NCBI RefSeq assembly: GCF_900090285.1 | Contig: NZ_LT607754.1 | Coordinates: 6,288,001-6,352,000, forward strand | Length of the DNA: 64,000 nucleotides | Reading direction: 5' to 3' | Source of the DNA: Micromonospora inositola | GTDB lineage: Bacteria; Actinomycetota; Actinomycetes; Mycobacteriales; Micromonosporaceae | In this document: positions 57,450-64,000 of the stretch, piece after piece | Layout of the letters: each line of letters opens with the position of its first letter | How positions within the stretch are numbered: position 1 is the first letter of the stretch | Translations under genes and position numbers: made by a program | Notes under the pieces: generated by a model | Database searches by the model: none | Told to the model about the DNA's origin: nothing | Seen by the model: the letters and a program-made list of their open reading frames with translations, nothing else

Positions 57450-59344
57450 CGGACGTCCTCCCGGATCCTCTGCTCGATCTCGCCGGCCGGCACCGCGACC
57501 GGCCGGCGGCGCCGCACCTTCGTCAGGCGCCAGCCGGCGAGCACCGCCAGCACGCCGATCACGACGGCCGCCGCCGCGTTTGCGATCGGGGCGAGACGGT
57601 CGCGGGACCGCGGCGGCGAGGCCGCCGGTGGCGGCACCGACCACTCGAGGGGCACCGCCAGGCGCGCTCCGCCGCGGTGGATCACGGCGGTGGCCCGCGC
57701 GACGCCGGGGCCCGACAGGTCGCCGGTGCCGAAGTACCGGCCAGGCTCGATCTCGCGCAGCGGCACGGCAGTTGATCCGCCGTCGAGCTCAACGGTGACG
57801 CTCTCGATTTCCGCCGGTGGCGGACGGCGCGAGCTCGCGGCGAGAACCGTGAACCCGTTGGTGCCGGGCCGGTTGGGTGTGACCGTGAGCGAGACCACGA
57901 CGTCGCCGACGGATTCGTTCCGGGTCACGGCGGTCGGCACGCCAGTGTCGGGTGCCGCGGACTGCCTGGCCGGAGGTGTCTCGACCAGCGCTCCCGCCAG
58001 GAGCAGGAGCACGACACCCGCCGCGGCCTCGGCCGCGAGGAGCCGCCGTGACGGCCGCGCGGCGAGCCGGGCCGCCAACCGCCCCTGCACTCGGGCGGCG
58101 TTGACCAGGCCGAGGCCGCCCGCCACCGACAGCAGCACGCCCTTGGCGATCAGCAGCCGGCCGTACGTCGTGTCGACCAGCGCGCGCACCGACTCGACCT
58201 CGCGCCCCGCGCTGTAGAGCCCGGTCACCACGACCAGCGCCACGCCGACGGCGGCCAGCACCGTGAAGCGGTACCCGACGGCCCTCAGCAGGTCGCCCCG
58301 CCCGGCAGCCGATCTATCAGGGCGGGCGAGCACCACCGCCAGCGTGGCAACGCCGCCGAGCCACAGGCACGCGGTGAGGGCGTGCACGGCGACCGCGGCG
58401 ACGGCCACGGTGCGCGCCGGCCCAACCGATGCGGCATGGCCGCCGAGTGCCTCGACCGTCACGGCGACCGACACGAGCACCCCGACAGCCGTCCACGGTC
58501 CCAGGTTTCGAGTGTGTGGCGCCCGGGCCGGGGATCGCAGGGCGAAGGCGAGCGCGGCGAGGGCGAGAAGAATCGCCTCGCGGGCCAGCCAGAGGTGGCC
58601 CCAGCGGGTGTCGGACAGCAGGCTGACGGCCGTCGACAATCCGAGCGGACCGGACCGGTACGTCTGGACGACCAGGTCGGCACCGCCGACGACCGCCGCC
58701 AGCCCGCCCGCTGCGGCCGCGAGCGTGAGCGCCCGCCGGCGCGCCTGGTCGACGGCAACGCGGACCGGCTCGGCCGCCGCCGTGTCGACCGGTCGGAGCA
58801 CCACTCCGGCGACCGCCAGTCCCCCGATCAACCCGGCGAGCAGGCACAGGCCGAGCCACCGACGGACGACATCGAGTGGAGGCGGGTCGTCGCCCGATTC
58901 GAAGGCCTGCAGCGCCGGCCCGCCGGGCGGCCGGTTCCCGACTGTGAAGACCACGACGCCGCCCGTCGTGTGCCCGTCGTCCTCGGCGAGGACGCGCCAG
59001 GCGATGCCGTACGTCCCCGGTGCGAGCGTCGGCAGCTGGAGCGCGAGCTGGCGAGGGCCGAGACGGTCGGTCGCGATGCGGGTTCCCTCCACCGTCCGGC
59101 CGGTGCTGTCGAGCAGCGACGCGGTACTGAACTCGGGCGAGATGTCCTCGCTGAAGCGCAGCAGCGCGACACGGGGCACCTGAGTGACGGTCGTGCCGTT
59201 GGCAGGTTGCGACTCGATCAGGACCGCGTGGGCGGCCGCGGGCCGCGCCGGCAGGAGGACGAAGAGGAGCGCGGCGGCTGCGCCGAGCAGCCGTAACCAG
59301 TTCCTGGCAGCCGGCCAGCGGGCCGGGTCACCGGACCGCGACAT
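57446..59344 (-). CDS. CopC-CopD fusion, copper resistance/import protein
   Basis: 632 residues from the ATG at 59344 (GGTGGAG upstream), overlapping the previous gene by 17 nt. After the signal peptide, the mature protein starts HAVLIESQPANGT, the CopC domain whose first His binds Cu(II). A second His is in DDGHTTGG. The CopD domain of eight membrane helices follows (about 165-430) and a C-terminal YtkA-like/FixH-like domain with a final membrane helix ends the protein. CopCD fusions in actinobacteria and Bacillus (YcnJ) bring copper into the cell or handle periplasmic copper. The neighbouring multicopper oxidases suggest copper supply for their maturation. Confidence 0.9.
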   Translation of the reverse strand: MSRSGDPARWPAARNWLRLLGAAAALLFVLLPARPAAAHAVLIESQPANGTTVTQVPRVALLRFSEDISPEFSTASLLDSTGRTVEGTRIATDRLGPRQLALQLPTLAPGTYGIAWRVLAEDDGHTTGGVVVFTVGNRPPGGPALQAFESGDDPPPLDVVRRWLGLCLLAGLIGGLAVAGVVLRPVDTAAAEPVRVAVDQARRRALTLAAAAGGLAAVVGGADLVVQTYRSGPLGLSTAVSLLSDTRWGHLWLAREAILLALAALAFALRSPARAPHTRNLGPWTAVGVLVSVAVTVEALGGHAASVGPARTVAVAAVAVHALTACLWLGGVATLAVVLARPDRSAAGRGDLLRAVGYRFTVLAAVGVALVVVTGLYSAGREVESVRALVDTTYGRLLIAKGVLLSVAGGLGLVNAARVQGRLAARLAARPSRRLLAAEAAAGVVLLLLAGALVETPPARQSAAPDTGVPTAVTRNESVGDVVVSLTVTPNRPGTNGFTVLAASSRRPPPAEIESVTVELDGGSTAVPLREIEPGRYFGTGDLSGPGVARATAVIHRGGARLAVPLEWSVPPPAASPPRSRDRLAPIANAAAAVVIGVLAVLAGWRLTKVRRRRPVAVPAGEIEQRIREDVR

Positions 59345-59873
59345 GCTCCACCTGCGCGTTACCCAGCAGCACACTGACCCTGCCGCCGCGATGGATCCAG
59401 TTTCCCGGGTTTTCGAACACCAGGTAGTACGTGATGCCGGTCTTGTACGCGCCGGTGTGGGAATGGTTCATCAGCAGCTCGTGGACCACCAGACCGCTCT
59501 GCTCGTCCACCACCGCCGGCGGCGTGCCGTCGTCGTGCAGGGTGTTGGCCAGTTCCGGGTCGACGACCGTGAAGCGCAGGTCGACCAGGCCACCGCCACC
59601 GGTCACCGCCACGCGGGTGATCCGAACCCCGCTGCGCTGGCCGAGACTGTCGGCGTCCACGACCGGCCGTGCCCAGGCCGCCGGGACGGGGTTGTCGGCG
59701 GTCTTCGCGCCGTCGGTCGATGCGCGCCCGGCCGCCAGGGCGAACCCCGTCAGCGCGATCGCCAGGACGACGCCGGTGAGCCCCCCGGCGAGGCGCGCGC
59801 GGCGCCCGCTCCTGCGCCACCGGCCCCTTGGCGGGGGAACCCGCGTGCCGGCCGGGCCGAGCGAATCGCTCAT
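59328..59873 (-). CDS. Membrane-anchored small extracytoplasmic protein, function unknown
   Basis: 181 residues. A basic cytoplasmic N-terminus (about 1-28) precedes one membrane helix (about 29-48) and an external domain rich in beta strands. Within it ELLMNHSHTG holds two histidines and a methionine, a possible copper site. I do not recognise a named family. It overlaps the copC-copD gene and follows the smallest oxidase-like gene closely, so it is part of the copper cluster. It could be a metallochaperone or assembly factor (inference). Confidence 0.75.
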   Translation of the reverse strand: MSDSLGPAGTRVPPPRGRWRRSGRRARLAGGLTGVVLAIALTGFALAAGRASTDGAKTADNPVPAAWARPVVDADSLGQRSGVRITRVAVTGGGGLVDLRFTVVDPELANTLHDDGTPPAVVDEQSGLVVHELLMNHSHTGAYKTGITYYLVFENPGNWIHRGGRVSVLLGNAQVEHVAVR

Positions 59874-59887
59874 GGCGGTACCTCGCC

Positions 59888-60868
59888 TCAGTGGTGGATG
59901 AAGGTCAGCATCCCGCCGCCGGTGGCCGGGGTCGGGCCGTCGCCGGCCTGGACGCCGTTGGTGAGGTGCTGCTGGCGGTTGTACAGCGGGAATCCGTGCG
60001 GGCTCGGTCCGGAACCGGCCGGGACGGTGGCGATGGCGTCCTCCGTCGCGCCGGCCGGGATCGTCTCGGCGTTCGCGTCGAAGGGGACGTTCAGCGGCCG
60101 GGCGTCGCGGGCGAGCACCCGCTCGTGCATGCCGAGCAGCACCATCGTCGTGTTGTCGTAGCCGGCGTTCAGATAGCGCAGCAGCACGCGTTGCCCGCCT
60201 GCCGCCGTGATGCCCGGTGCCGTCTCCGGGTAGGCCTTGCCGTTGATGAGCCAGTACGTCGCCCGGTAGCCGTGCATGTCGAAGGTGTCGGGCGCGGCAT
60301 TGAAGGCGGGGTCGATCGCGCTCAGGACAAGCACGGCCTCCACGTCGTACGCGGTCGTCGCGGAGTTGTAGGCCTGGTTGGGCGTCGCCGGCCGGACAAC
60401 GAGCGCGCCGTGGAGCCCCATCGCCGCCTGGCGTCCGGCATCACCGCCACTGCCGTACAGGTAGGTGCCGGGCGCGCTGGCCGTGAAGGTACGGGTGACC
60501 GTGGCGCCGACGGCGGCGTCGGCCGGTCCCGCGTTGAAGGCGATGCCCGGGATCTCGAACGAGAGCGGGTGGCCGGCGGGGAGGTCGTTGGTGACCGCGA
60601 GCGTGACGGTGTCCCCGACGTTGACGGTCAGGACCGGCCCCGGCAGGCCCGGCGTTACGCCGGTACAGTTTCCGGGCGTTGCGGTGGTGCCGAAGCCCCA
60701 GATCGGGACGTTAACTCCGCCGGCCAGCATGGCGGTACCGGCCGTCGCGCACAGGTTGATGGACACCGGTGCGGCCGAGACGCTCGAGCTGCCAACCCCG
60801 AGCCCGGCGGCGGTCAGGACCAGCACGAGCAGGGCCCTGGTCGTCGTCTTCCACGTGCGTGCGCGCAT
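59888..60868 (-). CDS. Cupredoxin/multicopper-oxidase-like protein without copper ligands
   Basis: 326 residues from the ATG at 60868, where a typical signal peptide begins (MRARTWK to VSAAP). The frame is open for about 870 codons further upstream but that part runs antisense-like through the next gene. Two cupredoxin domains are visible (PGPVLTVNVGDTVTLAVTNDLP; GLHGALVVRP). The His pairs that hold the trinuclear copper centre (HxHG, HxH) and the HCHxxxH motif are absent; the first site reads HPLSFEIPG. It is probably a structural or regulatory paralogue of the oxidases upstream rather than an enzyme. Confidence 0.82.
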   Translation of the reverse strand: MRARTWKTTTRALLVLVLTAAGLGVGSSSVSAAPVSINLCATAGTAMLAGGVNVPIWGFGTTATPGNCTGVTPGLPGPVLTVNVGDTVTLAVTNDLPAGHPLSFEIPGIAFNAGPADAAVGATVTRTFTASAPGTYLYGSGGDAGRQAAMGLHGALVVRPATPNQAYNSATTAYDVEAVLVLSAIDPAFNAAPDTFDMHGYRATYWLINGKAYPETAPGITAAGGQRVLLRYLNAGYDNTTMVLLGMHERVLARDARPLNVPFDANAETIPAGATEDAIATVPAGSGPSPHGFPLYNRQQHLTNGVQAGDGPTPATGGGMLTFIHH

Positions 60869-60897
60869 CGCCGATCTCTCCTTAGCCTCGCGGCCGG

Positions 60898-62910
60898 TCA
60901 TGGCGCGTCGTAGGTGAGCGCCATGAGGTTGCCCAACGTCGAGAAGGGGGTCGGGTTGGGGGCCGTGTATCGCTGGGTGTGGACGAGCACGCGGACCTGG
61001 CCGCCGTTTGCCCCGGTGCCGACGTAGGCGCTGGCGGGTCCGGGCAGCGTCCACGTCGAGGTGATGTCGCTGGAACCGACGGTCTGCGGCTGCGTCGGCG
61101 GTGGCGGCAGGGTCACCCACCCGGCAGAGGTCGCGGACGAGCAGCCCACCGCGCCCGCGATGGTCCAGTTGCAGATCTTGACGATCTGCTGCGGCTGGTT
61201 CGAGCTGATGGTCACGCATGTGGTGGCGGTCGTGCTGCCGCAGTTCTTGCCCTTGTAGGTCACCTTGAGGTTCTGGGCTCCGGCCGGAAGTCCGGTGAAC
61301 GCGGCGTACCAGTCGGTTGCCAGCCCGGTGACGGTGGCACCGCTCAGGTGGGTCGCCGCCACCGTGCCGAGCTGCCCTCGTGCCACCGTCCACGTCGTGG
61401 TGCCCTGTCCACCCGTGACCAGCAGAACCTCGTTGTCGATCCGGACGTGGTAGGTGCCCGAGGCGGGGAAGCCGGCGGCCGAGGCGACGGTGATGCTCGT
61501 CTGCGTGGCGGTCGTCGCCGTCGGCCGGGTCGTCGTCCTCGGGTTCACCATGTAGTACCTGGTGTCGTCCACGCCGAGGTCGGCCACGGTGCCGCCCTTG
61601 AGCACACCGCCGGCGATGGTGCTCGATGTCGGGTAGCCCGTGCACCCGCCGGGTGGGTCGACCCGCAGCAGGGTGGCCATGCCACCGAAGCCCTCGTCGA
61701 AGTTGGCGAATTCGTTGAGCGCGTGGCTGTGCCATGGGAAGTACCACTCGCCGCAGATGTTCTGCGACACCACCCCGGTGGGCAGGGTGCCCTGGTAACC
61801 CAGGTACGGGCTGCCGCCGTACCAGGTGTTGCCGTCCTTGAAGGCGACGTTGCGGTAGTTGGGCGGCGGCACCGGCAACGGGTGGGTGTTGGGGTCCCAG
61901 TTGTCCTGGTCGTCCCAGCGCAGGAGGAAGTCCTCGGTCTGCCCGGAGCCGATGGTCTCGCCGAAGTGCTCGGTAGATGCCGAACCACCGCCGGGCGCGC
62001 GCAGGGGCCGGCCGTCCTGGGCGATCAGGGTCGTGTGGTTGCCGTGCGGGTGGAAGGGATGGTTCAGGGCACCCACGTTGATCATCCGGACCAGAGCGGG
62101 CGGAGTGCCGGGCGACGTCGGGCGGATCCGCACCAGGGCCCCGTACGGCTGGTTGGGCAGCAGCCCGGAGCCGTTGTCCTGGATGGTGTCCGGAAACTCC
62201 CGCCCGTTGATGGCGAAGTAGCGGTCGCGCCGGGCGTTCACGTCGTACGTCGCGCCGGTCTCCACCGCGTGGTGCAGATCGGGATCGATCTCGCTGAGCA
62301 GCAGGAGGTACTCGCGCGCCGGGTCGAACGCGGTCGGGGCGTCGTAGGCGTAGCCCGGGCCGAGGCTCGGGCGCACGACCAGCGCGCCGTAGAGGCCCAT
62401 CTCGATCTGCTTGGCGATGTCCGAGCCGCTCTCGTACAGGTAGGTGCCCGGACTGCCGGCCGTGAAGCGGTAGCTGACGGTCCCGTTCGTCGCCGCCGCC
62501 TCGGTGGTCAACAGACCCGCGGCGCCGCCGGTGGCGGCCACCGCCGCGTCCTGGCCCGGGAACACGATGGACGCGGGCTCCGGCAGGTTGTTGGTGAGGT
62601 TGACGACGACCGTCTCCCCCTGAGTCACGCACAGCACCGGTCCGGGGCTCTGGAATTGACCGCTGTCGGGGGCGTCGGCGTTGGCGTAGCTCCACATGAA
62701 GACGCTGTTGCCGTCGGGTGTCCCGATGTAGCCGGTCTTCGCCACCAGGTTGAAGGTGTGCGTGCCGCCCGAGACGGCGCCGGGTGTGCACACCATGCCG
62801 ATCCTGGGCGCCCCGGCGGGCAGCGCGTCGGCGTGTCCGGGAGCCAGCAGCGCCGAGCCGGCGGCGAGCGTGACGACGGCGGCCAGCCGTTGGGCTTTCT
62901 GCCTCATCAT
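60898..62910 (-). CDS. Multicopper-oxidase-like protein with only the C-terminal half-site
   Basis: 670 residues with a signal peptide. The N-terminal cupredoxin domain lacks its His pairs (GLYGALVVRP). The second domain carries HPFHPHGNH (about 266) and FPWHSHALNE (about 365), that is, half of a trinuclear site, but the type 1 Cys of HCH is replaced by Ser. From about residue 425 an added domain follows (TSITVASAAGFPASGTYHVR and VLLVTGG), a sequence style seen in phage and wall-associated beta-structures, then a low-complexity end. It is followed by the smaller paralogue after 29 nt. Copper is likely bound only together with a partner. Confidence 0.85.
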   Translation of the reverse strand: MMRQKAQRLAAVVTLAAGSALLAPGHADALPAGAPRIGMVCTPGAVSGGTHTFNLVAKTGYIGTPDGNSVFMWSYANADAPDSGQFQSPGPVLCVTQGETVVVNLTNNLPEPASIVFPGQDAAVAATGGAAGLLTTEAAATNGTVSYRFTAGSPGTYLYESGSDIAKQIEMGLYGALVVRPSLGPGYAYDAPTAFDPAREYLLLLSEIDPDLHHAVETGATYDVNARRDRYFAINGREFPDTIQDNGSGLLPNQPYGALVRIRPTSPGTPPALVRMINVGALNHPFHPHGNHTTLIAQDGRPLRAPGGGSASTEHFGETIGSGQTEDFLLRWDDQDNWDPNTHPLPVPPPNYRNVAFKDGNTWYGGSPYLGYQGTLPTGVVSQNICGEWYFPWHSHALNEFANFDEGFGGMATLLRVDPPGGCTGYPTSSTIAGGVLKGGTVADLGVDDTRYYMVNPRTTTRPTATTATQTSITVASAAGFPASGTYHVRIDNEVLLVTGGQGTTTWTVARGQLGTVAATHLSGATVTGLATDWYAAFTGLPAGAQNLKVTYKGKNCGSTTATTCVTISSNQPQQIVKICNWTIAGAVGCSSATSAGWVTLPPPPTQPQTVGSSDITSTWTLPGPASAYVGTGANGGQVRVLVHTQRYTAPNPTPFSTLGNLMALTYDAP

Positions 62911-62943
62911 GGCCTTCCTTCCGCGACGCGCGGCCGCGCCCGC

Positions 62944-64000
62944 TCAGACATAGGTCTGGCTCACAACGGTTTGGGCTGGCAGGGGACGCGCCGGCGAGTA
63001 CACCCGGACCTCGGTCATCATTCCCCCGGGCCCCGGGGCGATGGAGCCGAAGTTCGCGAGCTTTCGCCAGTCCCGGTTCTTGAAGTAGTAGACGTTGTAG
63101 CTTCCCCAGCCGTCCGAACCGGACGGTCGCGCCGCGTCGTAGCCCGGCGCGTCGAACAGCACGTCGCGCGCCTCGCCGGGGCCGAGGTACAGGGTGTTGG
63201 TCCAGTACGACGTGTCGACGGCGCCGTTGCGCAGCAGCGCGGCGTCCTGCCCGATGACGTGCATCGGAATCCCCGGCAACTGCATGCTGTGCTGCTGGTA
63301 GCCGAGGTTGGCCAGCCGCAACAGGGCCCGGTCCCCCGGGTTGACCTGGATGAGCGCGGAGTTCGGCTGGCTGTAGTCCGGAGCGTCGTCGTAGTTCGGG
63401 TTCGGGGTGGCGATCCGCATGGTCGCAGGCAGGCTGCCGCTGTCGTTGGGCAGCACGGTCTGCGGATAGACCCGCCCGTTGAGCGTGAACCACTGCGGGT
63501 CGTAGTCCGTCGCGATGGACTCCTGGATGTCCCGGTCACCGTCGTGAAAGTTCGTCCACAGCTCGTTGAGCAGGATGGCAAAGTGGCGGTGATAGCCGGT
63601 CGACCCGTCCCCGTCGTTGTAGGCGAACCGGGTGAACCCGCCGATCGAGGTGCCGTCCTGCAAAGGCCGGACGAAGACGATCCCCGTCATTCCCATCTGT
63701 ACATGCTCGACGTCCTCAAAGTGGCAGTGGTACATGTAGGTGCCCTCGCGGTGCGGGCGGTAGAAGTAGGTCAACTGCTTGCCGATGGGCACCGCCACGG
63801 ACACCTCGGGCACGCCGTCGTTCAACGGCGACGGCAGGTCGAAGCCGTGCCAGTGGATGGTGTGGGAGTCCGTCAGGTCGGGGCGCTGCACCAGACCCAG
63901 GTTGGTCAGGGTGATCTTGATCTCGTCGTTCTGCAGGAACTCGAGGGGCGGCGCGGTGTGCTTGGTGTGCCCCTTGTAGGTGGCGGTCAGCTGCGTCACG
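62944..64000 (-). CDS. Multicopper oxidase, 5' end outside window
   Basis: About 351 residues are visible; the signal peptide and start lie beyond the right edge (a GTG at 63999 is unlikely to be the real start). The first visible domain has HTIHWHGFD and MYHCHFEDVEHVQMGM, giving two His pairs plus the complete type 1 copper set (Cys, His, Met). The second domain lacks His pairs (QQHSMQLPGIPMH). The order resembles two-domain laccase-like oxidases in which the type 1 site is in domain 1 and the trinuclear centre is shared between subunits. It oxidises an unknown substrate outside the cell and is the first visible gene of the cluster. Confidence 0.88.
   Translation of the reverse strand, partial: VTQLTATYKGHTKHTAPPLEFLQNDEIKITLTNLGLVQRPDLTDSHTIHWHGFDLPSPLNDGVPEVSVAVPIGKQLTYFYRPHREGTYMYHCHFEDVEHVQMGMTGIVFVRPLQDGTSIGGFTRFAYNDGDGSTGYHRHFAILLNELWTNFHDGDRDIQESIATDYDPQWFTLNGRVYPQTVLPNDSGSLPATMRIATPNPNYDDAPDYSQPNSALIQVNPGDRALLRLANLGYQQHSMQLPGIPMHVIGQDAALLRNGAVDTSYWTNTLYLGPGEARDVLFDAPGYDAARPSGSDGWGSYNVYYFKNRDWRKLANFGSIAPGPGGMMTEVRVYSPARPLPAQTVVSQTYV

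Noticed and set aside
59888..63493. Open frame of about 1,200 codons spanning two oxidase-like genes
   Set aside because: The part upstream of 60868 runs in another frame through the oxidase gene and has Arg/Pro/Ala-rich composition without domains. The real gene starts with a signal peptide at 60868.

Overview
The window is very GC-rich, packs genes tightly in both orientations and uses many GTG and TTG starts. ROK-family regulators, LuxR-type two-component genes, FurA-KatG and Tat-exported enzymes together suggest a filamentous actinomycete, perhaps Micromonosporaceae (family placement is inference). It looks like a chromosomal accessory region. Both edges cut genes.

Layout. 1-6810 (minus): a GT-C type membrane glycosyltransferase, a cellulose-synthase-like GT2 and three tandem GH26-like secreted hydrolases, which look like an exopolysaccharide making and trimming set. 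7044-11703 (plus): an aldo/keto reductase relic, a seven-helix membrane protein, a NarL-type histidine kinase/response regulator pair and an MFS transporter. 11775-14368: a DUF1479 dioxygenase diverging from a ROK regulator. 14508-16833: a small lipoprotein and a PrfH-RtcB ribosome repair pair. 17154-18903: an intact IS200/IS605 element (tnpA, tnpB). 18900-24834: a FAD monooxygenase, LtrA, FurA and KatG. 24972-27500: a Tat-exported PhoD-like phosphatase.

27794-54956 is a glycan-utilisation locus. An ABC sugar importer, a complete oxidative L-fucose route (aldose dehydrogenase, lactonase, L-fuconate dehydratase, SDR dehydrogenase, FAH-type hydrolase) and a GH2 beta-galactosidase form one run on the minus strand. 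Around it lie GH27 and GH36 alpha-galactosidases, a CE7 acetyl esterase, a GH95 alpha-L-fucosidase, an SGNH hydrolase and two ROK regulators. The expected substrate is a fucosylated, galactosylated, possibly acetylated glycan. Three near-identical promoter-operators (TTGACG, 17-nt spacer, TAGGTT, then ATG 6-7 nt later) tie the GH27 gene, the importer/fucose operon and one ROK gene into a regulon with apparently leaderless starts. The locus is strongly decayed: GH110, GH36, lutA, lutC, a binding protein, a permease and ROK relics keep both ends or one end but have lost their middles.

55176-64000 (minus) is an extracytoplasmic copper cluster: three multicopper-oxidase-like proteins with unequal ligand sets, a small membrane-anchored protein, a CopC-CopD fusion and a secreted subtilisin-like protease with Ig-like repeats. 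No tRNA, rRNA or CRISPR array was seen.
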